Below, piece after piece: positions 1-5,129 of a stretch of DNA of 5,800 nucleotides. A program made the translations under genes and the position numbers. The stretch spans positions 1 through 5,800 of the forward strand of contig CAJBLW010000447.1 in NCBI GenBank assembly GCA_903953985.1. Direction: 5' to 3'. Position 1 is the stretch's first letter, and each line of letters opens with the position of its first letter. Under the pieces are notes generated by a model, which was not told where the DNA came from, did not search any database, and saw nothing but the letters and a program-made list of their open reading frames with translations. This stretch comes from an uncultured Burkholderiales bacterium (GTDB lineage: Bacteria > Pseudomonadota > Gammaproteobacteria > Burkholderiales > Burkholderiaceae_C).

Positions 1-1
1 C

Positions 2-64
2 ATTGCGGCCATCCGCAACGCGATTTACGCTTGCCCACTGCCGGGCGTGACCCGCCTGTCCTGA
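2..64 (+). CDS. possible 3' end of an unidentified plus-strand gene (partial)
   Basis: Reading from base 2, this frame is open from the left edge to a TGA at 62-64 and gives IAAIRNAIYACPLPGVTRLS. The 'AIRNAIYA' part followed by a short R-L ending resembles the C-terminus of molybdenum-binding subunits of the xanthine dehydrogenase/aldehyde oxidase family, which often end in an 'AIANAI...G...R.LP'-like stretch. That likeness is from memory and covers few residues. If real, the gene converges on the exporter gene and the two 3' ends overlap by about 40 bases. Only 20 codons are visible, so an open frame by chance in GC-rich DNA cannot be excluded. Confidence 0.3.
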   Translation: MAAIRNAIYACPLPGVTRLS

Positions 65-903
65 CCCGCCGACCAGGCCGTGCCCATGGAGGCGGTCATC
101 ACCAGCGCGATGGCCAGCCCTTGCAGCAGCGTCAGGTGCTCAGACAGCACCAGCCAGCCCGCCAACGCGCCCACGGCGGGCTCTAGGCTGAGCAAAATGC
201 TGAAGGTGTTTTTGGGCAGGTGGTTGAGCGAGAACATCTCCAGTGCATAGGGGATGGCGCTTGACAGCAAGGCCACGGCCAGCCCCGCAACCAACAAGCG
301 AGGGTCGAGCAAGGCGGCACCCGCATGAAAAATACCCACCGGGGCCACCACCAAAGCCGCCGCCAACATGCCCATGGGCGTGGCCATGGCCCCGTAGCGC
401 AGCGCCACGCGTTGTCCGAACACGATGTAAAGCGCCCAACAAATGCCCGCCGCGAAGGCGAAAAACATGCCCAAGGGGTCGAGCGCTGTGGCCGCATCGC
501 CTCCGGGCAAAGGCAGCAGCAGCGCCAGGCCCGCGATGGCCAGTGTCACCCAGAGCCAGTCGCTGGCTTTTTTAGAGGTCCAGACGGCCACGCTCAGCGG
601 GCCAATGAACTCGATGGCGATCGCCACGCCAAAGGGGATGGTCTTGATGGCGCTGTAAAACAGCAGGTTCATCACGCCCAGCGTGACGCCGTAGAGGCCC
701 AGGGGCAGCGCATCGGCCCACACCCACTTGCGTCGCCAGGGCCGGAACACGGCCATCAGCATCAGCATGGCGAAAATGATGCGGTAAGCGGTGGTGCCCT
801 CAGCGCCCAAAGCAGGAAACAGGCTTTTGGCAAACGAGGTGCCGACCGCCAAGGACACCAGGCTGACCAACAAGGCCAGCATGGCCCACAAACGCAGGTT
901 CAA
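25..903 (-). CDS. rhtA: RhtA-like EamA/DMT-family inner-membrane exporter
   Basis: Predicted 292-residue inner-membrane protein of the drug/metabolite transporter superfamily with two EamA repeats (about residues 7-133 and 145-278) and about ten hydrophobic segments. It resembles E. coli RhtA, the threonine/homoserine exporter. Shared stretches include AKSLFP (25-30), the YGVTLGVMNLLFY region (71-83), the AIEFIGPL block (96-103), a CWALYI..GQR region (155-165), IPYALEM (217-223) and SLEPAVGAL (239-247). I chose the TTG start at 903 because it overlaps the TGA of the upstream accessory gene as TTGA. It also has a GAGG ribosome site 6 nt upstream and gives an N-terminus that aligns well with RhtA. 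The first in-frame ATG, at 882, is the alternative and would lose seven residues. A longer frame up to 975 would overlap the accessory gene and begin with Arg-rich, non-membrane sequence. The coupling suggests co-expression with nitrile hydratase. The true substrate is unknown and need not be threonine or homoserine. Confidence 0.85.
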   Translation of the reverse strand: MNLRLWAMLALLVSLVSLAVGTSFAKSLFPALGAEGTTAYRIIFAMLMLMAVFRPWRRKWVWADALPLGLYGVTLGVMNLLFYSAIKTIPFGVAIAIEFIGPLSVAVWTSKKASDWLWVTLAIAGLALLLPLPGGDAATALDPLGMFFAFAAGICWALYIVFGQRVALRYGAMATPMGMLAAALVVAPVGIFHAGAALLDPRLLVAGLAVALLSSAIPYALEMFSLNHLPKNTFSILLSLEPAVGALAGWLVLSEHLTLLQGLAIALVMTASMGTAWSAGQDRRVTPGSGQA

Positions 904-1301
904 ACGGCGCCTCTTTCTGCGACATCCAGCACGATGGGCTGGCCATGCGGCGTGCGCTCGGCCGCCTCGGCCCAAGCGTGTTCCAAATCATGGATTTGCT
1001 CGGGTGTGCCCAGTTGGCGCTCGATCACCAATTGCTCCAGTGCGTTGAGCCAGTGGGTGTAGTACAGGCTGCCGTCGCTGGCTTCGCCGCGCGTTTGGCC
1101 CGCACGGATTTCGTGGGTCAGGGCGGTGGCCCATTCGGGCCACGTAAAGACGCCTTTTTCGTGCAACTGCAAGGTCATGGCAAAGGCGTGGGCTTGCCAA
1201 GGTTCTTCAAACACCGCGCCGTTGTTGGCCGTGGTGGGCATGGGGAAGCCGTCGCCACAGGCGCGGGCCAGGTCGTTGAGGTCTTGGATGGCGGTGTTCA
1301 T
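900..1301 (-). CDS. nitrile hydratase accessory (activator) protein
   Basis: A 133-residue protein of the short nitrile hydratase accessory family, which resembles the N-terminal half of the beta subunit. It shows the family core FEEPWQAHAFAMTLQLHEKG (31-50), FTWPEWATAL (52-61) and YYTHWLNALEQLVIER (80-95), followed by a charged helical tail. In cobalt-type enzymes such proteins (P14K type) bind the alpha subunit and help insert cobalt and oxidise the metal-site cysteines, before alpha is exchanged into the alpha-beta enzyme. It has only one cysteine (Cys15), so it lacks the cysteine-rich motif of iron-type activators, in line with a cobalt system. The ATG at 1301 lies 10 nt after the beta-subunit stop. 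I see no good Shine-Dalgarno sequence before it, so it probably depends on translational coupling. Its TGA overlaps the start of the exporter gene. Length is normal for the family. Confidence 0.88.
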   Translation of the reverse strand: MNTAIQDLNDLARACGDGFPMPTTANNGAVFEEPWQAHAFAMTLQLHEKGVFTWPEWATALTHEIRAGQTRGEASDGSLYYTHWLNALEQLVIERQLGTPEQIHDLEHAWAEAAERTPHGQPIVLDVAERGAV

Positions 1302-1311
1302 GGGGTGGTGA

Positions 1312-1989
1312 TCAAGTGGAGAACGCTTCCAAATAAGACTCCCAGGCATCCACGCTGACCTGATGTCCGGCTTCGGCCTGGGGGCCCCACAGCTCGGTGC
1401 CGTCAAACACCACGGTGTAGAGGTGCTCGGCCGTGCCATCAAAAGGCGGCAGCATCTTGTTCACATGCTGGTCAGGCAAAACGTGGCTGCCGTGGTGCAG
1501 CACCACGGTGCCCACATGGCCGCGCACATAACGGGGCAGGCGGGTGTGGCCCTGGGGGTTCAGATTCAATGCGCGCACGCGTTGACCCACAGCAAAGCGG
1601 GGGGCTTGGGTGCTGGGCCGGTCGGCCGGGCTGCCTTTGGCCAGCGCCGCGTCGACTTGGGCGGCTTGCAGCACCCGCACACCGGTCACTGGGGGCGTGA
1701 TGGGCTGGCCCTGCGCCAGTTCTTGTTCGGTGATCAGGCCGCGCTCGATCAGCAGCTTTTGCAGCGCCTGGATCCAGATGGCGTAATAAGGGCCTTGCAC
1801 ATAGTCCAGCGGGGGCAAAGACTCGCGGGCCGAACGGGCCAGGTCGATGTTCCACAGGCCGCTGGCGCCCATGGCCACCGTCACGCCTAAAGCGCGGCGC
1901 TCCCACTCGCCATGAAACAGCGGTTCGTTGGCTTCGATCTGAACCGGGCCGTAACCTTGCAGGCCGCCCATGTCGTGCACGCCGTTCAT
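1312..1989 (-). CDS. nthB: nitrile hydratase subunit beta, cobalt type
   Basis: Beta subunit (225 residues) of nitrile hydratase, which hydrates nitriles to amides in the cytoplasm as part of an alpha-beta heterodimer or dimer of dimers. It begins with the family hallmark MNGVHDMGG and continues with LQGYGPV (10-16), FHGEWERRALGV (25-36) and PYYAIWIQALQKLLIERG (67-84). Tyr68 and Trp72 sit at positions known to shape the substrate pocket in cobalt enzymes. The C-terminal SH3-like barrel includes FAVGQRVRALNLNPQGHTR (132-150), RYVRGHVG (153-160), HLYTVVFDGTELWG (189-202) and a final DAWESYLE (214-221). Arg52 and the arginines of the TRLPRYVRG segment (149-157) are candidates for the conserved residues that hydrogen-bond to the oxidised cysteines of alpha. 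The start ATG at 1989 overlaps the alpha TGA as ATGA, a translational-coupling arrangement. Length matches the family. Confidence 0.95.
   Translation of the reverse strand: MNGVHDMGGLQGYGPVQIEANEPLFHGEWERRALGVTVAMGASGLWNIDLARSARESLPPLDYVQGPYYAIWIQALQKLLIERGLITEQELAQGQPITPPVTGVRVLQAAQVDAALAKGSPADRPSTQAPRFAVGQRVRALNLNPQGHTRLPRYVRGHVGTVVLHHGSHVLPDQHVNKMLPPFDGTAEHLYTVVFDGTELWGPQAEAGHQVSVDAWESYLEAFST
1490..1508. repeat. 19-bp perfect palindrome inside nthB
   Basis: CCGTGGTGC and GCACCACGG form 9-bp perfect inverted arms around one central base. It lies within the beta-subunit coding sequence and encodes the Val-Val-Leu-His-His-Gly stretch (about 162-167), whose codons alone can produce this symmetry. 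There is no T-run and no other copy was noticed in the window, so a function is doubtful. Confidence 0.4.
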
Positions 1990-2660
1990 GGGGCCACCTC
2001 TTTGAGTTGTGGGTTCAGGGCCAAGCCCGTGCCGATCATCGCGTCGCGGGTGACCAGGGTGGCCAGTTGTTCTTGACTCCAGCCTTCTGTGCCTGCGGGG
2101 CGCTCGGGCAGCACCAAATAACGCACTTCGGCGGTGGAGTCCCAGACGCGGATGTTTTGGCCCGGCGGCAGGGTGACGCCAAAGTCGGCCAGCACGGCAC
2201 GCGGCTCGATCACGGCGCGCGAGCGGTAAGCGGCGCTTTTGTACCAAACAGGGGGCAGGCCCAACACGGGCCAGGGGTAGCAGCTGCACAAGGTGCAGAC
2301 CACCATGTTGTGCGTGTCGGGGGTGTTGGGCACGGCCACCATGTGCTCGCCTTGGCGGCCGGTGTAATCCATCGAGGCGATGGCCGCGGTAGCGTCCTTC
2401 AGCAGCCAGTCCCGGAAAGCCGGCTCGGCCCAAGCGCGGGCCACCACTTTGGCGCCGTTGTGCGGGCCCACATGCACCTCATAAGTTTCGATGATGCGGT
2501 CAACAGCGGCGGGGTCCAGATAGCCTTTTTGCGTCAGCAGGGTTTCCAGAGCGCGCACCCGAAGGTCCATCTCGCCCAAGGTGCTGTGCTCGTGGTCATG
2601 GTCGTGGGGGTGGTCGTGGCCATGAGGGTGGGCGTGCGCGTGTTGGTGTTCAGTGGACAT
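1986..2660 (-). CDS. nthA: nitrile hydratase subunit alpha, cobalt type, His-rich N-terminus
   Basis: Catalytic metal-binding subunit (224 residues). The metal site is C122-T-L-C125-S-C127. Thr123, and Tyr128 directly after the last cysteine, mark the non-corrin cobalt type; iron enzymes usually have Ser and Thr there. In known enzymes the second and third cysteines are oxidised to sulfinic and sulfenic acids and, with two backbone amides, hold the metal. Other family blocks are VGPHNGAKVVARAW (64-77), WPVLGLPPVWYKS (130-142), EPRAVLADFG (152-161), VWDSTAEVRYLVLPERP (172-188) and LVTRDAMIG (202-210). Residues 5-25 alternate His with another residue, giving 11 His, probably a flexible metal-binding tail. 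The ATG at 2660 has a strong AGGAG site 6 nt upstream. The frame extends to 2759, but that stretch is Arg/Pro-rich and lacks family resemblance. First gene of the cluster; its stop overlaps the nthB start. Confidence 0.96.
   Translation of the reverse strand: MSTEHQHAHAHPHGHDHPHDHDHEHSTLGEMDLRVRALETLLTQKGYLDPAAVDRIIETYEVHVGPHNGAKVVARAWAEPAFRDWLLKDATAAIASMDYTGRQGEHMVAVPNTPDTHNMVVCTLCSCYPWPVLGLPPVWYKSAAYRSRAVIEPRAVLADFGVTLPPGQNIRVWDSTAEVRYLVLPERPAGTEGWSQEQLATLVTRDAMIGTGLALNPQLKEVAP
2586..2648 (-). repeat. low-complexity tract encoding the alternating His tail of NthA
   Basis: Read on the minus strand, this 63-bp stretch is a run of CAC/CAT codons alternating with codons for Gln, Ala, Pro, Gly, Asp and Glu. 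It gives His at residues 5, 7, 9, 11, 13, 15, 17, 19, 21, 23 and 25. The 6-nt periodicity makes it prone to slippage in replication and to length differences between relatives. Similar His-rich stretches bind nickel or cobalt in metallochaperones such as HypB and SlyD; the same role here is inference. Confidence 0.8.
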
Positions 2661-2735
2661 GGCAGTCTCCTTTGGGGGTCTGGCGGGCACTTGCGGCGGG
2701 CAAATTGAGGGCCTGGCCCTGTGCAGCAGGGGCTT

Positions 2736-2764
2736 TTGGAGGTGATCATAGCGCCGCATACAAT
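2736..2764 (+). promoter_or_regulatory. candidate sigma-70 promoter of yajC-secD-secF
   Basis: TTGGAG (2736-2741) and TACAAT (2759-2764) are separated by 17 bases, the preferred spacing. The -10 is near consensus and the -35 is weak (TTG conserved). Predicted transcription would begin near 2771, leaving a leader of about 63 nt before yajC. The -10 is flanked by short GCCGC/GCGGC inverted arms (2753-2757 and 2766-2770), which may be chance in GC-rich DNA. The element overlaps the candidate promoter on the other strand. Confidence 0.45.
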
Positions 2765-2773
2765 GGCGGCTTC
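2745..2773 (-). promoter_or_regulatory. candidate promoter of the nitrile hydratase cluster
   Basis: On the minus strand, TATGAT at 2750-2745 matches the sigma-70 -10 consensus in five of six bases and lies about 85 bases before the nthA start. No good -35 is found at the expected distance (the hexamer 17 bases upstream, GAAGCC, is poor), so the promoter may be weak or need an activator. No known operator was recognised. Confidence 0.3.
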
Positions 2774-2833
2774 GCCCGCAGGCCGCCCAAGCGTCACCTG
2801 CACAACCCGAATTTGATTTTCAGTGGAGTTTCC

Positions 2834-3166
2834 ATGTTCATTTCTTCTGCTTTTGCCCAAACCGCTCCTGCCGCCGCCTCTGGTGGCGACATGCAATCCA
2901 CCCTGATGAGCATGCTGCCGCTGCTGCTGATGTTTGTGGTGCTGTATTTCGTGATGATCCGCCCCCAGATGAAGAAACAAAAAGAGCACCGCGCCATGAT
3001 CGACGCGTTGGCCAAGGGCGACGAAGTCGTGACCGCTGGTGGCTTTTTGGGCAAGGTCAGCAAGTTGGGCGACGCTTATGTGGGCGTCGAGCTGGCCACT
3101 GGCGTAGAAGTACAGATGCAGCGCAGCGCCGTGGTGCAAGTGTTGCCCAAAGGCACTTTGAAGTAA
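2834..3166 (+). CDS. yajC: YajC, Sec translocase accessory subunit
   Basis: Small single-span inner-membrane protein (110 residues) that associates with SecDF and the SecYEG translocon; it is usually not essential. It has a short Ala-rich periplasmic N-terminus (MFISSAFAQTAPAAASGG), one membrane helix (about 26-42, LLLMFVVLYFVMIRP) and the classic following stretch RPQMKKQKEHRAMIDAL (43-59). The cytoplasmic domain includes KGDEVVTAGGFLGKVSKL (61-78). The ATG at 2834 is preceded by TGGAG at 5-nt spacing. The frame stays open upstream to 2672, but that part reads as untranslated leader. Length and sequence are normal for the family. It heads the yajC-secD-secF cluster. The tgt and queA genes, often upstream of yajC in proteobacteria, are not adjacent here. 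Confidence 0.96.
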   Translation: MFISSAFAQTAPAAASGGDMQSTLMSMLPLLLMFVVLYFVMIRPQMKKQKEHRAMIDALAKGDEVVTAGGFLGKVSKLGDAYVGVELATGVEVQMQRSAVVQVLPKGTLK

Positions 3167-3184
3167 TTCTTCCTGGCTTTGTTC

Positions 3185-3215
3185 ATGGGGCCTTGGCTGT
3201 AGGGGCCCCGTTTTT
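3185..3215 (+). terminator. hairpin plus T-run between yajC and secD (possible attenuator)
   Basis: GGGGCC at 3187-3192 pairs with GGCCCC at 3204-3209, extended by a U-G and an A-U pair (3186/3210, 3185/3211), around an 11-nt loop. A run of five T follows (3211-3215). This fits an intrinsic terminator for yajC, but it sits inside a cluster whose genes normally act together, so partial read-through is likely. A weak promoter-like pair, TTGGCT (3193-3198) and TATATC (3215-3220) 16 bases apart, overlaps it and could supply secD separately; that is speculative. Confidence 0.55.
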
Positions 3216-3236
3216 ATATCCTGTACGCGAGTCTTT

Positions 3237-5117
3237 ATGAACCGTTATCCGGTCTGGAAGTACGTGATCCTCGTGGTCGCCATGTTGCTGGGAGTGGTCT
3301 ACACCCTCCCCAATTTCTTTGGTGAAGCCCCTGCGGTGCAGGTGTCATCAGCCAAGGCCACCATCAAGGTGGACACCTCCACGCTGCAAAAGGTCGAAGA
3401 CGCGCTCAAGTCAGCGGGCACCACACCCCAAAGTGTGGTGCTTGAAGGCACTTCAATCCGCGCCCGGTTTGACAACACAGACCAGCAACTCAAGGCCAAA
3501 GATGCCATTCAAAAGGCCCTGATTCCGGATGCCGCTGACCCGCAATTCGTGGTCGCTTTGAATTTGGTTTCACGCTCACCTGCCTGGCTGAGCGCCTTGC
3601 ACGCATCGCCCATGTACTTGGGCCTGGATTTGCGCGGTGGCGTGCACTTCATGCTGCAGGTCGACATGCAAGCAGCCCTGACCCAGCGGATCGAATCCCT
3701 GACCGGGGATTTGCGCAGCATGATGCGCGAGAAAGACATTCGCCATGGTGGTATATCACGCAATGGTCAAAGCATCGAAATCCGCTTGCGTGATGCCCAA
3801 CAACAAGAAGCCGCCAAGCGCCTGATCTCCGAGCAGTTTGCCGATCTGCAAACGCGTGAAGCGACCGATGGCGCCGAGCTGCGCTTGGTGGTGAGCATCA
3901 AGCCCGAAGCCGCCCGCAAAGTGCAAGAGCAGGCGCTCAAGCAAAACATCACCACACTGCACAACCGGATCAACGAACTGGGCGTGGCAGAGCCGGTGAT
4001 CCAGCAGCAGGGCCTGGACCGCATCGTGGTGCAGTTGCCTGGCGTGCAGGACACGGCCAAGGCCAAAGACATTCTGGGCCGCACCGCCACCCTTGAGGTG
4101 CGGATGGTCGACGAAAGCACCGAAGCGCGTGCGGCTGAGCAAGCCGGCGGCCTGGTGCCCTTTGGCACCGAGCGCTACATGGAGCGCGATGGCCGCCCCC
4201 TGATCGTCAAGAAGCAAGTGGTGCTGACGGGTGACAACCTGACCGATGCCCAGCCGGGTTTTGACAGCCAGACCCAAGAGCCCGTGGTCAACCTGACGCT
4301 GGACGCCAAGGGCGCCCGGATCTTCAAGGATGTGACGCGTGAGAGCGTGGGCAAGCGCATGGCCATCATCTTGTTTGAAAAGGGCAAGGGCGAAGTGGTC
4401 ACGGCCCCCGTGATCCGCGCCGAAATTGGCGGCGGTCGCGTGCAGATTTCGGGCCGCATGACCACGGCAGAGGCCACCGACACGGCGCTGCTGCTGCGCG
4501 CAGGCTCATTGGCCGCGCCCATGGAGATCATCGAAGAACGCACCATTGGCCCCAGCTTGGGTGCCGAGAACATCGCCAAGGGCTTCAACAGCGTAACTTG
4601 GGGTTTCCTGGTGATCGTGGCCTTCATGGTCATTTACTACGCCATGTTCGGTTTGTTCTCCGGCATTGCGCTGGGTGTGAACCTGTTGTTCCTGGTGGCC
4701 ATTTTGTCGATGCTGCAAGCCACGCTCACCCTGCCCGGCATGGCCGCGATGGCACTGGCGTTGGGCATGGCGATCGACTCGAACGTACTGATCAACGAGC
4801 GCGTGCGTGAAGAGCTGCGCAACGGCGTCAGCCCGCAGGCGGCCATCCATGCGGGTTACGACCGCGCATGGGCCACGATTTTTGACTCGAACATCACCAC
4901 CTTGATCGCAGGCGCGGCCTTGCTGGCCTTTGGCTCTGGCCCGGTGCGCGGTTTTGCGGTGGTGCACTGCATCGGCATTTTGACCAGCATGTTCTCGGCG
5001 GTGTTTTTCTCACGCGGCCTGGTCAACCTCTGGTACGGCGGCAAGAAAAAACTCAAATCGGTGTCGATCGGCACGGTGTGGCGCCCCGATGCAGGCACTG
5101 CGGTCAAAGCCGACTAA
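3237..5117 (+). CDS. secD: SecD, protein-export membrane protein
   Basis: Large subunit (626 residues) of SecDF, an RND-superfamily proton-driven motor that pulls exported proteins to the periplasmic side after SecA/SecYEG translocation. It begins with an N-terminal membrane helix (about 7-26, YVILVVAMLLGVVYTLPN). The periplasmic region carries the conserved YLGLDLRGGVHFMLQVD (127-143), the P1 base and head (about 145-430, with NRINELGVAEPVIQQQG at 243-259 and GRTATLEVRM at 281-290), and GRVQISGRM (400-408). Five more helices lie between about 452 and 600. The TM4 motif GMAIDSNVLINERVREEL (510-527) contains Asp514, the counterpart of the conserved aspartate needed for proton transport in E. 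coli SecD. The ATG at 3237 lacks a strong Shine-Dalgarno sequence; GCGAG a few bases upstream is the best candidate. It follows yajC by 70 nt and precedes secF by 12 nt. Length is normal. Confidence 0.97.
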   Translation: MNRYPVWKYVILVVAMLLGVVYTLPNFFGEAPAVQVSSAKATIKVDTSTLQKVEDALKSAGTTPQSVVLEGTSIRARFDNTDQQLKAKDAIQKALIPDAADPQFVVALNLVSRSPAWLSALHASPMYLGLDLRGGVHFMLQVDMQAALTQRIESLTGDLRSMMREKDIRHGGISRNGQSIEIRLRDAQQQEAAKRLISEQFADLQTREATDGAELRLVVSIKPEAARKVQEQALKQNITTLHNRINELGVAEPVIQQQGLDRIVVQLPGVQDTAKAKDILGRTATLEVRMVDESTEARAAEQAGGLVPFGTERYMERDGRPLIVKKQVVLTGDNLTDAQPGFDSQTQEPVVNLTLDAKGARIFKDVTRESVGKRMAIILFEKGKGEVVTAPVIRAEIGGGRVQISGRMTTAEATDTALLLRAGSLAAPMEIIEERTIGPSLGAENIAKGFNSVTWGFLVIVAFMVIYYAMFGLFSGIALGVNLLFLVAILSMLQATLTLPGMAAMALALGMAIDSNVLINERVREELRNGVSPQAAIHAGYDRAWATIFDSNITTLIAGAALLAFGSGPVRGFAVVHCIGILTSMFSAVFFSRGLVNLWYGGKKKLKSVSIGTVWRPDAGTAVKAD

Positions 5118-5129
5118 GGGGAAAAGACC

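Noticed and set aside
325..1062. Long plus-strand open frame (245 codons) opposite the exporter and accessory genes
   Set aside because: Its translation is rich in Gln, His, Arg and Gly with no recognisable domain, typical of an antisense shadow of GC-rich coding DNA.
1490..1508. Perfect 9-bp inverted repeat, possibly an operator or hairpin
   Set aside because: It lies inside nthB and follows from the codons for Val-Val-Leu-His-His-Gly. No T-run and no second copy were seen.
1990..2433. Upstream extension of the nthB reading frame as a fused longer protein
   Set aside because: The extension overlaps nthA out of frame and is Arg/Ala/Pro-rich. The family N-terminus MNGVHDMGG begins exactly at the ATGA overlap.
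2586..2648. Tandem repeat or CRISPR-like pattern in the GTGG-rich tract
   Set aside because: The 6-nt periodicity is explained by alternating His codons of NthA; there are no spacers or repeat units of CRISPR size.
2007..2708. Plus-strand open frame (233 codons) opposite nthA
   Set aside because: It mirrors a clear nitrile hydratase alpha gene. Its Val/Gly/His-rich composition and lack of a family match mark it as a shadow.
2672..2833. N-terminal extension of YajC by 54 residues
   Set aside because: It has no resemblance to the family and spans the candidate promoter. The ATG at 2834 has its own ribosome site and gives a standard YajC.
3756..4277. Minus-strand open frames opposite secD
   Set aside because: secD is unambiguous over this whole stretch. 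The antisense frames show no domain and no ribosome site was recognised for them.
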